A DNA stretch of 64,000 nt from Streptomyces sp. NBC_01224 (GCF_036002945.1 NZ_CP108529.1:6815001-6879000), one strand, 5' to 3'; shown: positions 8,274-17,672, numbered from the stretch's first letter. Made by a program: numbers and translations. The notes: a model not told the origin generated them from the sequence alone.

Positions 8274-9938
8274 ATGGCAGCGCAATTCGGTCGCCGACTT
8301 CGCAAGGGGGCGACCACGACCGCTGTGGCCGCAGTCGCCGTGGCGGCGCTCTCCGCCTCAGGGGCCCCTGGCGCAACGCTGGCCACAGGGAGTGGCGATC
8401 AGCAGTCCGCCGGAACGACACCTTCGCCCGACGACACCGCGGCCACCGGCAACTCGCCGTACTACACGGACCTGCCGCCGCTGAAAACGCCCAACAAGCC
8501 GGGAACCGCCACTGATCTGCCCATCACCGGCAGTGCGGAATCCGGCATACCGGCTTCGATCCTGGCCGCGTACAAGAAGGCCGAAGAGACCGTCGCCGGC
8601 AGCGACGCCGCCTGTCGGCTGCCGTGGCAGCTGCTCGCTGCGATCGGCAAGGTCGAGTCCGGCCAGGCCCGCGGCGGCAGGGTCGATGCGAACGGAACCA
8701 CGTTCTCCCCGATCCTCGGCCCGGTCCTCGACGGCCGGGGCTTCGCCATGATCAAGGACACCGACAACGGGGCGTACGACGGGGATTCGACGCACGACCG
8801 TGCCGTCGGCCCGATGCAGTTCATCCCGTCCACCTGGGCGACCTGGGGCCAGGACGGCAACGGAGACGGCCGCAAGGACCCCAACAACATCTACGACGCG
8901 GCGCTCGCCGCCGGACGCTATCTCTGCGCCGGCTCCCGCGATCTGTCCATAGCCGCGGATCTCGACCGGGCGGTGCTGAGCTACAACCACTCGGACGCCT
9001 ATCTCCGTACGGTCCGCTCCTGGTTCGACTACTACAAGCGCGGCACCCACGAGATCCCCGACGGCACCGGCACGGTCCCGCCCGACCTCGGCGGCGGAAC
9101 TGACCCGAGCCCGAACCCCGGCACCCCCGGCGCCTCGCCGTCCCCGACCCCGCCTCCGAGCTCGAAGCCGAAGCCGCCGAAGCCGGGCGGCTCCACTCCG
9201 ACCAGTCCGAAGCCCACCCCACCCACGCCCTCGCCGTCCCAGACCGTCGCACGTGTGGAGAACGCCGGCACCGGCACGCTCACCGCGACTGCGGGCGACG
9301 CGTTCGCCGAGCGGATCAAGGTGCGGGCCACGAACAAGCTCGGCGGTTCGCTCGCCAAGGCGTCCGTGACGTTCACCATCGCCGGTGACACGGACGCCAC
9401 CTTCGCCGGCGGGAAGAAAGCGGTCACGCTCCTCACCGGAGCCGACGGCACGGTCACCGCCCCGGTGCTGCAGGCGGGCGAGAAGACGGGGCAGTTCACG
9501 GTGCGGGCCGTCGCCACCGGCCGCTCGCTGCCCGCCGTCAGCTACACCGCGACCGTCACCGCCCGGCAGGCCGACGCGGTCGCCAGGACCGACGAGAAGG
9601 CACTGACCGCCGCGCCCGGCGCCGAGTTCGCCGACGCCGTCGAGGTCAAGGCCACCTACAAGGGCGCGGTCGCCGCCGGTGTCGCCGTCACCGCAACCAT
9701 GATCACCGAAGCCGCGGAGCCGGTGGAGAACGACAAGGGCCCGTACTTCAAGGACGCGGACGGCAAGACGGTCCGTACCCTCACGGACCTCAAGACCGAC
9801 GCCGACGGCATCCTGAAGCTCCCGAAGATCTACGCCGACGGCACCGCGGGCACGTACAAGCTGCGCCTCACCACCGAGGGCGGCGCCACGGTCGTCATCG
9901 AGCTCAAGGTCGAGGCTCCGCAGGCCCCCGCAGCCTGA
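8274..9938 (+). CDS. Secreted lytic transglycosylase-like protein with bacterial Ig-type repeats
   Basis: 554 residues. A signal peptide (about residues 1-42, basic then Ala/Val-rich) is followed by a transglycosylase-like domain (about 95-255) with the catalytic-type Glu in LLAAIGKVESGQARGG, then AVGPMQFIPSTWATWG and NIYDAALAAGRYLC, as in the MltB-like family that cleaves peptidoglycan glycan strands. A Pro/Ser/Thr-rich linker (about 275-325) leads to two Ig-like repeats of roughly 110 residues, each with the ATAGDAFAERIKVRAT / AAPGAEFADAVEVKAT start, likely for surface display. ATG 8274 has a GGAGGGG site. The role in cell-wall remodelling is inferred. Confidence 0.9.
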   Translation: MAAQFGRRLRKGATTTAVAAVAVAALSASGAPGATLATGSGDQQSAGTTPSPDDTAATGNSPYYTDLPPLKTPNKPGTATDLPITGSAESGIPASILAAYKKAEETVAGSDAACRLPWQLLAAIGKVESGQARGGRVDANGTTFSPILGPVLDGRGFAMIKDTDNGAYDGDSTHDRAVGPMQFIPSTWATWGQDGNGDGRKDPNNIYDAALAAGRYLCAGSRDLSIAADLDRAVLSYNHSDAYLRTVRSWFDYYKRGTHEIPDGTGTVPPDLGGGTDPSPNPGTPGASPSPTPPPSSKPKPPKPGGSTPTSPKPTPPTPSPSQTVARVENAGTGTLTATAGDAFAERIKVRATNKLGGSLAKASVTFTIAGDTDATFAGGKKAVTLLTGADGTVTAPVLQAGEKTGQFTVRAVATGRSLPAVSYTATVTARQADAVARTDEKALTAAPGAEFADAVEVKATYKGAVAAGVAVTATMITEAAEPVENDKGPYFKDADGKTVRTLTDLKTDADGILKLPKIYADGTAGTYKLRLTTEGGATVVIELKVEAPQAPAA

Positions 9939-9963
9939 CCCGCCCGGCCGCACGTCACTCACG

Positions 9964-9998
9964 ACAGCCCCTCCGCCACCACCCGGCAGAGGGGCTGT
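9964..9998 (+). terminator. Terminator after the lytic transglycosylase gene
   Basis: 10-bp stem ACAGCCCCTC (9964-9973) with GAGGGGCTGT (9989-9998), 15-nt loop, about 25 nt past the stop codon; followed by TCTGCCTCT. Confidence 0.8.
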
Positions 9999-10019
9999 TC
10001 TGCCTCTGATCTTGGCCAG

Positions 10020-10984
10020 TGCTCCGCCCTCCAGGGCAGGGGTGACGTCCCTCAGGGCCGGGACCAGAACATCGTGCGCGTGCACCGCCGCTGGGGCATG
10101 GCCAACATTCCCAAGGTGGGCCGGCTCCGGTTCCGGTGGACCAAGGACCTGCCCGTGGGCAAGCACGCAGGCGCGGAGAACCGGATCACCGGGGCACGGC
10201 TGGTCAAGGACGCGCGCTCGGCTGGCACATCGCCTTCCGTGTCCAGAGCGTTGAGGTCAAGCCCGAGCCCCACCAGGGGCCGGAAGCCGGCATCGACGTG
10301 GGCGTCACCGTGCCCATCACCCTCTCGGACGGCGAGACGTACGAGCACGGCGAATGGCTGCCAAAGAAGGAGAAGGCCAGGCTTCTGCACCTGGAGCGGC
10401 GCGCCGCGCAGCGCAAGCAGCACCGCAAGCCCGGCGAGCGCACCAGCCGCCGGCTGCACCGCACCTACGACCAGATCGCAGGACTCCGCGCGAAACCCAA
10501 GCGCGGGGCCCTGGACCGGCAGCACCAGACGACCACCGCCATCGCCCGCACATACGGCACCGTCGTGGTCGAAGCACTCACCATCACGAACATGGTCAAG
10601 TCGGCCAGGGGAACCATCGAGGAGCCAGGGAAGAACGTTGCCCAGAAGTCCGGGCTGAACCGCTCCATCAGCAAAGAGGCATGGGGTCGCACGGTCACCA
10701 TGCTGACGTACAAGACCGCCCGGCTCGGCGGCACCCTGCACAAGGTCCCCGCCCCCGGCACCTCCCAACGCTGCTCGGCGTGCGGCTACACCACGCCCGG
10801 CAACCGGGAGAGCCAGGCCGTGTTCGTGTGCAAGAACCCCGACTGCGGCTGGTCGGGCAACGCCGACCACAACGCAGCCCGGAACGTCTTGCACCTGTAC
10901 CGGATGGACCTCGCGCTCATCCCGGCTGCCGGGAGGACAGTCGTCAGGCGTGCGAAGCGCGTCAAGCCCGCTGCCGCAAGGTAA
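10020..10984 (+). pseudogene. tnpB: Decayed IS605-family TnpB (OrfB), 5'-truncated and frameshifted
   Basis: TnpB is the RNA-guided nuclease of IS200/IS605 elements. The first part is readable in one frame from about 10020 to 10215 (RRWGMANIPKVGRLRFRW, then ITGARLVKDA); homology then continues in another frame from about 10225 (LGWHIAFRVQS) to the stop at 10984. One frameshift near 10215 therefore breaks the gene, and the first ~100 residues of a normal TnpB have no counterpart. The RuvC catalytic set is still present: Asp in GIDVGVTV, Glu in VVVEALTIT, Asp in GNADHNAARN, with the zinc ribbon CSACG...CKNPDCGW between. No TnpA is nearby. Functional nuclease is not expected. Confidence 0.85.
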
Positions 10985-10992
10985 GCAGGAAT

Positions 10993-11012
10993 CTCCCGGC
11001 CTCAGCCGGGAG
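10993..11012 (+). mobile_element. Right-end hairpin of the IS605-type element (guide RNA scaffold end)
   Basis: CTCCCGGC-CTCA-GCCGGGAG forms an 8-bp hairpin 10 nt after the TnpB stop, followed by AGCACTTCAA. This matches the imperfect palindrome at the right end of Streptomyces IS605-type elements, which is also the 3' end of the omega RNA. The sequence from about 11013 onward would have been the guide of the ancestral insertion. The left end is gone with the 5' part of the gene. Confidence 0.6.
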
Positions 11013-11103
11013 AGCACTTCAAGTGTTCTCATCTCGCGCCCGCATTGCTACGGTGCCCCAACCCTGACGATCCATCAGATCCGTACTCTTCGGGAGGACC
11101 GGC

Positions 11104-11241
11104 ATGCGTGCCCTCGTCGCCGCCGCCATCGGGCTGGCCGCAGCCCTCGCGCTCGTCTTCACCATCACCACGATCGGCGCCCCGCCCGGAGAGACCTCGC
11201 CCAAACCCCTGCTGACCACCGTCCCGGGCCCCAAGAACTAG
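11104..11241 (+). CDS. Small single-span membrane protein
   Basis: 45 residues: a basic start, one hydrophobic segment (about residues 2-25, ALVAAAIGLAAALALVF), then a short external tail ending in LLTTVPGPKN. ATG 11104 has a strong GGGAGGA site 6 nt upstream. It lies 34 nt before the DUF3068 gene and is probably co-transcribed with it. It resembles the small Streptomyces family named SPW_0924 (from memory). Function unknown; too short for a function to be read from sequence. Confidence 0.75.
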   Translation: MRALVAAAIGLAAALALVFTITTIGAPPGETSPKPLLTTVPGPKN

Positions 11242-11275
11242 CCACCGGAAGAAGTAGCTGAGGGAGGGCACCACC

Positions 11276-12286
11276 ATGCGCCGCAGAGCCAGCCTCGTAC
11301 TCCTGGCCTTCGCCGTCTTCTTCGCCGCCATGTCGCCACTGCTGCGCTGGTACGCCTTCCCGAGGCTGGCGAAGATCCCGCCCAGCCAGTACCAGGAGAC
11401 GGTGCTGGAGGCGAAGCCCGCCACCCTCCTCGACTACAACGACAACATGAAGGTCAAGCAGGTCCCCAAGGTCACCATCGTGCAGACCCTCAAGGGCAAT
11501 GTGGAGGAGTCCGAGAAGATCGAGCGCAGCGCAGGCCGCGACGTCGTCGTCTGGGACTCCCTCAGCTACGTCGCCGACCCGAACGGCAAGATGGTCTCCG
11601 AGATCCCCGAGCGCTACATCTTCGACGCCCACAGCCAGGCCCCCGTCCACGCCACCGGCGAAATGGTCGACGGCGACCCGGTCAGGCGCGAGGGCATCGA
11701 GTTCAAGTGGCCCTTCCTCACCCAGAAGCGCGACTACGAGTACTTCGACGCCCAGACCCGCACGAGCTCGCCCATCCACTACAGGGGCACCCGCACCTTC
11801 CACGGCATGGACGTCTACTACTTCGAGCAGACCATCCCCTGGACCAAGGTCCCGATGCCGAAGAAGATGCCCATCAAGGGCGTCACCGCGGAGCAGGTCG
11901 CCAAGACGGGCATGACCCGCTGGTACACCACCAAGCGGATGTTCTGGGTCGACCCGGTCACCGGAGCGCCCGTCAACGGCGAGGAGATCCACAAGGAGGA
12001 GCTGCGCAACGCCAAGGCGATGGGCATGTCCCAGGACACCGTCACCGCGTTCGCCGGGCATGTGAAGATGCGCGAGGACTACGTGGATTCGATCGTTGCC
12101 CTGGTCAAGTCCCAGCGCGTGCTGGTCCTGCTGCTCACCTCGTACCTGCCCTGGGGCTTCGTCGTCCTCGGCGCAGGCCTGCTCGCGCTCGCCCTGTGGC
12201 TGGAGGCGCGCTCCCGGCGTCCGGACGGCGAACTGCCCGACGGGGCACCGGCACCCGACCCGGACCCGGAACCTACTCCCGCCTGA
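11276..12286 (+). CDS. DUF3068 family membrane-anchored extracytoplasmic protein
   Basis: 336 residues. A first membrane helix (about residues 5-22) and a C-terminal helix (about 282-303, VLVLLLTSYLPWGFVVLGAG) flank a large external domain containing TFHGMDVYYFEQTIPW and FWVDPVTGAPVNGEE, typical of DUF3068. The family is restricted to actinobacteria and its role is unknown; the PorA-like name given in databases refers to distant similarity. The tail is acidic and Pro-rich. Good GAGGG site before ATG 11276. Its last 14 nt overlap the convergent hrpB end. Confidence 0.85.
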   Translation: MRRRASLVLLAFAVFFAAMSPLLRWYAFPRLAKIPPSQYQETVLEAKPATLLDYNDNMKVKQVPKVTIVQTLKGNVEESEKIERSAGRDVVVWDSLSYVADPNGKMVSEIPERYIFDAHSQAPVHATGEMVDGDPVRREGIEFKWPFLTQKRDYEYFDAQTRTSSPIHYRGTRTFHGMDVYYFEQTIPWTKVPMPKKMPIKGVTAEQVAKTGMTRWYTTKRMFWVDPVTGAPVNGEEIHKEELRNAKAMGMSQDTVTAFAGHVKMREDYVDSIVALVKSQRVLVLLLTSYLPWGFVVLGAGLLALALWLEARSRRPDGELPDGAPAPDPDPEPTPA

Positions 12287-14771
12287 GCCGCGCCTTCGTG
12301 AACCGGGTCGCCTCCACCGTCGTGGGGTCCTGTGGCCACGGATGCTTCGGATAGCGGCCGCGCAGCTCCGCCCGCACGGCCCGGTAGCCGTCCCGCCAGA
12401 ACGACGCCAGATCCGCGGTGACGGCCGCGGGGCGGCCGGCGGGGGAGAGCAGATGGACGAGCACCGGCACCCCGGCCACCCTCGGGGTCTCCTGCAGGCC
12501 GAACAGCTCCTGGAGCTTCACCGCGAGCACGGGCTGCGCCCCGCCGTACTCCACCCTGATACGGGAGCCGCTCGGCACCTCGATCCGCTCCGGTGCCAGC
12601 TCGTCCAGCCGGGCCGCCTCACCGGTCGCCCACGGCAGCAGCCGCCGCAACGCCTGCCCCGCGTCGACCTGCGCGAGACCGGAGCGCCGCCGCGCGCGTG
12701 ACAACTCGGGCTCCAGCCACTCCTCGGTACGGTCCAGCAGCGCACCGTCCGACACGTCCGGCCAGGGCGCGCCCAACGTCCGGTGCAGAAAGGCGAGCCG
12801 CTCCCGCAACTGCTCGGTCTCACGCGTCCAGCGCAGCAGCCCGAGCCCTTCGCGCCGCAGACCCTCGATCAGCGCCTCGCGCACCAGCTCGGGCGCCGGA
12901 TTCTTCAGCGGGCGCACCGACAGCTCGACGGCACCCAGCCGCTCCACCCTGCGGGCCACCACATCGCCGCCGGCCCAGCGGACCTCCTCGCCCGCGAAGC
13001 GCAGATGTCCGGCGGCCCTCCGCGCCGTGTCCTCGTCGACGACGGCGGCGATCCGCACCTGCGCGGACGCGGAGTGCGCGGGCCGGTCGGCGACCGCGAC
13101 CGCCAGCCACGGCGCGCTGCGCAGCCCCGACCCGTCCCGCAGCTCCGCACCCGTACCCGACACCATCAGGAACGCCCCCTCGCCCCGGGCCCGCGCCACC
13201 CGCTCCGGGAACGCCAGCGCGGCCACCAGACCGACGGTTCCATCGTCCGGACCGGAACCCCCACCCACGTCCTTGACCGACGAGGACAGCCGCCGGACCT
13301 CCTGCCGCCAACGCGCCGCATAGCCGTCCCCGCCCCGCCGGGCGGTACGCAGCGCCGCCGCCAGATCATCCCCGTATTCGCGCGGCGGCTCCTCGCTCAG
13401 CAGCGCCACCACCTCGGCCGCCCGGCGGCCGCCCACCTCGGCAGCGCCGTCCAGCAGGGCCCGCGCCAGCCGCGGATGCAGGCCGAGCCGCGACATCCGT
13501 ACGCCCCGGTCGGTCACCCGCCCGTCGGCGTCCACCGCGCCGACTGCCGTCAGCACCTCGCGTGCCGCGCCCATCGCACCCGCGGGCGGCGGATCGAGCA
13601 GCGCCAGCCCCGACGCGTCCGGATCGCCCCAGCACGCTGCCTGCAACGCGAACGCCGCCAGATCCGCGACCTTGATCTCGGGGGACGGGAACCGCGCCAG
13701 CCGCCCGTCCTCCGCCTGCTCCCAGCACCGGTACACCGCTCCCGGCGCCTCACGCCCGGCCCGGCCCGCCCGCTGCCGCCCCGCCGCCTGCGACGCCCGT
13801 ACCGTCGTCAGCGCGCTCAGCCCCCGCGCGTGATCGGTACGCGGCTCCCTGGCCAGCCCCGAGTCGACCACGACCCGCACCCCGGGCACCGTCAGGGACG
13901 ACTCCGCCACCGAGGTCGCCAGCACCACCCGCCGACTGTCGGACGCCCCGGCCAGCACAGCGTCCTGCACCGCCGCCGGAGCCCGCCCGTGTACCTGGAG
14001 CACCTCGGCGGCCACCCCCGCCAGCTGCCCCGCCACCCGCCCGATCTCGCCGACACCGGGCAGGAAACAAAGCACATCGCCCTCCCGTTCGGCGAGCGCC
14101 CGGCGCACCGTCGAGGCGACATGCGTCAGCAGCGCCGGATCGACCCGCATCCCGTGCGGCGGCCGCACCGGCCCGGCGGGCGGGGCCCAGACCACCTCCA
14201 CCGGATGCGAAACACCCTGCGCCTCCACCACCGGAGCGTCGCCCAGCAGCTGTGCCCAGCCCTCCGCGTCCGTCGTCGCGGACGCGGCGACCAGCCGCAG
14301 ATCGGGCCGGATCGCCTCCCGCACATCGAGAAGGAACGCGGCGACCGTGTCCGCGTCCAGATGCCGCTCATGACACTCGTCGATGATCACCGCATCGACC
14401 CCGGCCAGCTCCTGGTCGCGCTGCAGCCGCTGGAGCAGCACCCCGGTGGTCACCACCTCCACCACGGTGTGGGGCCCCACCACCCGCTCCCCGCGGACCG
14501 TGAAGCCCACCCGCCCGCCGGCCTGCTCACCGACGAGCCACGCCATCCGGCGCGCCGCCGCTCGCGCCGCGATGCGCCGCGGCTCGGCGACCACCACCCT
14601 GCGCACCGGGCCACCCCCGGTCAGACCGGCCAGGACCAGCGGTACGAGGGTCGTCTTGCCGGTGCCGGGCGGTGCGCACAGCACCGCGACACCGCGGTCG
14701 TCGAGGGCCCGCTCCAGGGCGGGCACAGCGGTGCGTACGGGCAACTGGTCCAGGGCGTCGGTACGGATCAC
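12273..14771 (-). CDS. hrpB: ATP-dependent RNA helicase HrpB
   Basis: 832 residues, the usual length of the HrpB type of DEAH-box helicases. Walker A is APPGTGKTT (about residues 33-41), motif Ia VAEPRRIAARAAARRMA, motif II DECHERHLD (about 130), motif III SATTD, and motif VI QRAGRAGREAPGAVYR. The HrpB-specific C-terminal domain follows, with PWATGEAARLDELAPERIEVPSG and LLSPAGRPAAVTADLASFW near the end. RNA target and pathway are unknown for this family in actinobacteria. Convergent with the DUF3068 gene, with a 14-nt overlap of 3' ends; the methyltransferase gene upstream is on the same strand, 73 nt away. Confidence 0.95.
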   Translation of the reverse strand: MIRTDALDQLPVRTAVPALERALDDRGVAVLCAPPGTGKTTLVPLVLAGLTGGGPVRRVVVAEPRRIAARAAARRMAWLVGEQAGGRVGFTVRGERVVGPHTVVEVVTTGVLLQRLQRDQELAGVDAVIIDECHERHLDADTVAAFLLDVREAIRPDLRLVAASATTDAEGWAQLLGDAPVVEAQGVSHPVEVVWAPPAGPVRPPHGMRVDPALLTHVASTVRRALAEREGDVLCFLPGVGEIGRVAGQLAGVAAEVLQVHGRAPAAVQDAVLAGASDSRRVVLATSVAESSLTVPGVRVVVDSGLAREPRTDHARGLSALTTVRASQAAGRQRAGRAGREAPGAVYRCWEQAEDGRLARFPSPEIKVADLAAFALQAACWGDPDASGLALLDPPPAGAMGAAREVLTAVGAVDADGRVTDRGVRMSRLGLHPRLARALLDGAAEVGGRRAAEVVALLSEEPPREYGDDLAAALRTARRGGDGYAARWRQEVRRLSSSVKDVGGGSGPDDGTVGLVAALAFPERVARARGEGAFLMVSGTGAELRDGSGLRSAPWLAVAVADRPAHSASAQVRIAAVVDEDTARRAAGHLRFAGEEVRWAGGDVVARRVERLGAVELSVRPLKNPAPELVREALIEGLRREGLGLLRWTRETEQLRERLAFLHRTLGAPWPDVSDGALLDRTEEWLEPELSRARRRSGLAQVDAGQALRRLLPWATGEAARLDELAPERIEVPSGSRIRVEYGGAQPVLAVKLQELFGLQETPRVAGVPVLVHLLSPAGRPAAVTADLASFWRDGYRAVRAELRGRYPKHPWPQDPTTVEATRFTKARLRRE

Positions 14772-14844
14772 GCTCCCAGTCTCGTACGAGACACCGGGGC
14801 TCCCGTACCCCGAGACCGGTCCCAGGACCTCCGTATCAGTCCCG

Positions 14845-15669
14845 TCAGTCCCGTACGCAGACGAAGATCGCCGTCCCCGGGATCAGACTGCCACGCAACG
14901 GGGACCAGCCGCCCCACTCCTGCTTGTTCCAGGCGGGCCACTCCGGTTCGACGAGATCGGTCAGCCGGAATCCGCCGGCCACCACGTCCCGCACCCGGTC
15001 GCCCAGCGTCCGGTGGTGCTCGACGTACACGGCATTGCCCTGCTCGTCCTGCTCGACATAGGGAGTGCGGTCGAAGTACGAGGACGCGACGGAGAGCCCC
15101 TCGGGACCCGGCTCGTCCGGGAACGCCCAGCGGACCGGATGCGTCACAGAGAAGACCCAGCGGCCCCCGGGGCGCAGCACCCGGTGCACCTCGCGGAACA
15201 CCTGCACGGGATCGGCGACGAACGGCACCGCGCCGTAGGCGGAGCACGCCAGGTCGAAGGAGCCGTCCCGGAACGGCAGCACCCCGGCATCCGCCTCCAC
15301 CAGCCGGACCGCCGGCACATCGCTGCCGCCGATCCGCAGCGCGTGCTGCAGCTGCCGGTGCGAGAGGTCCAGGGCCACCGGGCGGGCGCCCTTGGAGGCC
15401 AGCCAGCGCGAGCATTGCGCCGCGCCCGCACCGATCTCCAGGATGTCGAGGCCCTCCAGCGACTCGGCGGGGCCGAGCAGACCGGCCTCGGCCTCGTCGA
15501 GCCCCTCCGGACCCCAGACGAAACGGTCGTCGCCGAGGAAGGCGCCGTGGTCGCTCTGGTACTCGTCGGCGTTCCGGTCCCACCAGCCGCGACTTGCCCG
15601 GCTGCTCTCGGCCTCCGACGCGCTGCGGCGAGTCGCTTCGGGTTCGGCCGCGTAGATCTCTTGGCTCAT
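14845..15669 (-). CDS. Class I SAM-dependent methyltransferase
   Basis: 274 residues. The SAM-binding motif I is DILEIGAGAAQCSRWLASKG at about residues 76-95, followed by the acidic end of strand 2 in PVALDLS, DAGVLPFRDGSFDLACSAYG (motif II/III) and LRPGGRWVFSVTHP. It belongs to the Methyltransf_11 type common in Streptomyces. The N terminus has RGWWDRNADEYQSDHGAFLG, a family signature. Substrate unknown. ATG start at 15669. Confidence 0.9.
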   Translation of the reverse strand: MSQEIYAAEPEATRRSASEAESSRASRGWWDRNADEYQSDHGAFLGDDRFVWGPEGLDEAEAGLLGPAESLEGLDILEIGAGAAQCSRWLASKGARPVALDLSHRQLQHALRIGGSDVPAVRLVEADAGVLPFRDGSFDLACSAYGAVPFVADPVQVFREVHRVLRPGGRWVFSVTHPVRWAFPDEPGPEGLSVASSYFDRTPYVEQDEQGNAVYVEHHRTLGDRVRDVVAGGFRLTDLVEPEWPAWNKQEWGGWSPLRGSLIPGTAIFVCVRD

Positions 15670-15840
15670 CGTGTCCGTCGTTGTAGTTTGCCTTCACCCC
15701 CGCCGCACGCGGTACGCACCCAGGGGCACCCGTGAGCACGGCTCCGTACCCACGATTATCTCCCGGGGCCGATGTGGCCTCGGAGAACACGAATTGTGCC
15801 GGATATGGGGCGTTGTGCCCCCGGTGTGCGCCTTCGCGCA

Positions 15841-15869
15841 TTGACCGTGCCCGGCTGCCCCCGTATGCT
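15841..15869 (+). promoter_or_regulatory. Strong vegetative-type promoter of rpsA
   Basis: TTGACC (15841-15846), 17-nt spacer, TATGCT (15864-15869): a near-consensus HrdB-type promoter. Transcription should begin near 15876, leaving a leader of about 190 nt before the rpsA start. Confidence 0.75.
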
Positions 15870-15875
15870 ACAAGT

Positions 15876-16067
15876 TGCGCTGCGAGCCTGCGCGCCTCAG
15901 ACCTAGCAGGCCGCGCTCGCATCTGTTGCATGTCCCCTCGGTTCACGAGGCGCTTCCCGTTCGGCGGGTCCGGTGCTTCCCGAGCTGTCCGGCTTCTGCA
16001 GAGGTGATACGGGCTCCCGGCGTAGCAGTACCTACGACTCACTGTCCGTACCGGAGCCCTTTCCCAC
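15876..16067 (+). promoter_or_regulatory. Structured 5' leader of rpsA with a sequestered ribosome site
   Basis: The region from 15670 to 16067 holds no gene; its second half is the rpsA leader. It contains small hairpins (CCTCG/CGAGG near 15945, CCCG/CGGG near 15957) and a longer-range pair GGGCTCC (16011-16017) with GGAGCCC (16053-16059). The second arm includes GGAG, the only Shine-Dalgarno-like sequence before ATG 16068, so pairing would hide it. S1 is known to repress its own translation in E. coli; use of this structure here is inferred. Confidence 0.5.
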
Positions 16068-17579
16068 ATGACGAGCAGCACCGAGACCACCGCCACCACT
16101 CCGCAGGTTGCGGTCAACGACATCGGCGACGCGGACGCGTTCCTCGCGGCGATCGACGAGACGATCAAGTACTTCAACGACGGCGACATCGTTGACGGTG
16201 TCATCGTCAAGGTTGACCGGGACGAGGTTCTCCTCGACATCGGTTACAAGACCGAAGGCGTCATCCCGAGCCGCGAGCTCTCGATCAAGCACGACGTCGA
16301 CCCGAACGAGGTCGTCAAGGTCGGTGACGAGATCGAGGCCCTGGTTCTCCAGAAGGAGGACAAGGAAGGCCGCCTGATCCTCTCGAAGAAGCGCGCTCAG
16401 TACGAGCGTGCCTGGGGCACCATCGAGAAGATCAAGGAAGAAGACGGCATCGTCACCGGTACCGTCATCGAGGTCGTCAAGGGTGGTCTCATCCTCGACA
16501 TCGGCCTCCGCGGCTTCCTGCCGGCCTCGCTCGTCGAGATGCGTCGTGTCCGCGACCTTCAGCCCTACGTGGGCAAGGAGCTCGAGGCGAAGATCATCGA
16601 GCTGGACAAGAACCGCAACAACGTGGTCCTGTCCCGCCGTGCCTGGCTGGAGCAGACCCAGAGCGAGGTCCGTCAGACCTTCCTCACGACCCTGCAGAAG
16701 GGCCAGGTCCGCTCCGGCGTCGTCTCCTCGATCGTCAACTTCGGTGCGTTCGTGGACCTCGGTGGCGTCGACGGTCTCGTGCACGTCTCCGAGCTCTCCT
16801 GGAAGCACATCGACCACCCCTCCGAGGTTGTCGAGGTCGGCCAGGAAGTCACCGTCGAGGTCCTCGACGTCGACATGGACCGCGAGCGCGTCTCGCTGTC
16901 TCTCAAGGCGACGCAGGAAGACCCGTGGCAGCAGTTCGCCCGTACACACCAGATCGGGCAGGTCGTTCCCGGTAAGGTCACCAAGCTCGTTCCGTTCGGT
17001 GCGTTCGTGCGTGTCGACGAGGGCATCGAGGGTCTGGTCCACATCTCCGAGCTGGCCGAGCGCCACGTGGAGATCCCGGAGCAGGTCGTCCAGGTCAACG
17101 ACGAGATCTTCGTCAAGGTCATCGACATCGACCTCGAGCGTCGTCGCATCAGCCTCTCGCTGAAGCAGGCCAACGAGGCCTTCGGTGCCGACCCGGCTTC
17201 GGTCGAGTTCGACCCGACCCTGTACGGCATGGCCGCGTCCTACGACGACCAGGGCAACTACATCTACCCCGAGGGCTTCGACCCCGAGACCAACGACTGG
17301 CTCGAGGGCTTCGAGGCTCAGCGCGAGGTGTGGGAGACGCAGTACGCCGAGGCGCAGGCGCGCTTCGAGCAGCACCAGGCCCAGGTCATCAAGTCCCGCG
17401 AGGCCGACGAGGCCGCTGCTGCCGAGGGCGCTGCTGCCCCGGCCGGTGGCGCCCCGGCTGCCTCCGGCGGCAGCGGTGGCGGCTCGTACTCCTCGGAGTC
17501 CGCGGACAACTCCGGCGCCCTGGCGTCGGACGAGGCCCTGGCTGCCCTGCGCGAGAAGCTGGCGGGCGGCCAGAGCTGA
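16068..17579 (+). CDS. rpsA: 30S ribosomal protein S1
   Basis: 503 residues. Four S1 RNA-binding domains start at about residues 39 (GDIVDGVIVKVDRDEVLLDIG), 126, 212 (RSGVVSSIVNFGAFVDLGG) and 297 (PGKVTKLVPFGAFVRVDEG), and each of the last two has the conserved GLVHVSEL/GLVHISEL end. This four-domain form with an acidic, Gly/Ala/Ser-rich tail is usual in actinobacteria, compared with six domains in E. coli. It binds mRNA at the ribosome for translation initiation. Codon use is strongly biased toward the C-ending highly expressed set (GTC, ATC, AAG), as expected. Confidence 0.98.
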   Translation: MTSSTETTATTPQVAVNDIGDADAFLAAIDETIKYFNDGDIVDGVIVKVDRDEVLLDIGYKTEGVIPSRELSIKHDVDPNEVVKVGDEIEALVLQKEDKEGRLILSKKRAQYERAWGTIEKIKEEDGIVTGTVIEVVKGGLILDIGLRGFLPASLVEMRRVRDLQPYVGKELEAKIIELDKNRNNVVLSRRAWLEQTQSEVRQTFLTTLQKGQVRSGVVSSIVNFGAFVDLGGVDGLVHVSELSWKHIDHPSEVVEVGQEVTVEVLDVDMDRERVSLSLKATQEDPWQQFARTHQIGQVVPGKVTKLVPFGAFVRVDEGIEGLVHISELAERHVEIPEQVVQVNDEIFVKVIDIDLERRRISLSLKQANEAFGADPASVEFDPTLYGMAASYDDQGNYIYPEGFDPETNDWLEGFEAQREVWETQYAEAQARFEQHQAQVIKSREADEAAAAEGAAAPAGGAPAASGGSGGGSYSSESADNSGALASDEALAALREKLAGGQS

Positions 17580-17620
17580 CGCTCTGCCCCTCCGGCCGGT
17601 GATCGGCTGCAGTAGCTGAA

Positions 17621-17656
17621 AGTGAGGCCCGCTCCCTTCGGGGAGCGGGCCTCACT
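17621..17656. terminator. Terminator with UUCG tetraloop after rpsA
   Basis: Perfect 16-bp stem (AGTGAGGCCCGCTCCC at 17621-17636 and its complement at 17641-17656) closed by TTCG, an extra-stable tetraloop. It lies between convergent genes and can stop transcription from both sides. Confidence 0.95.
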
Positions 17657-17672
17657 CGTATCCGCGGCGCGG

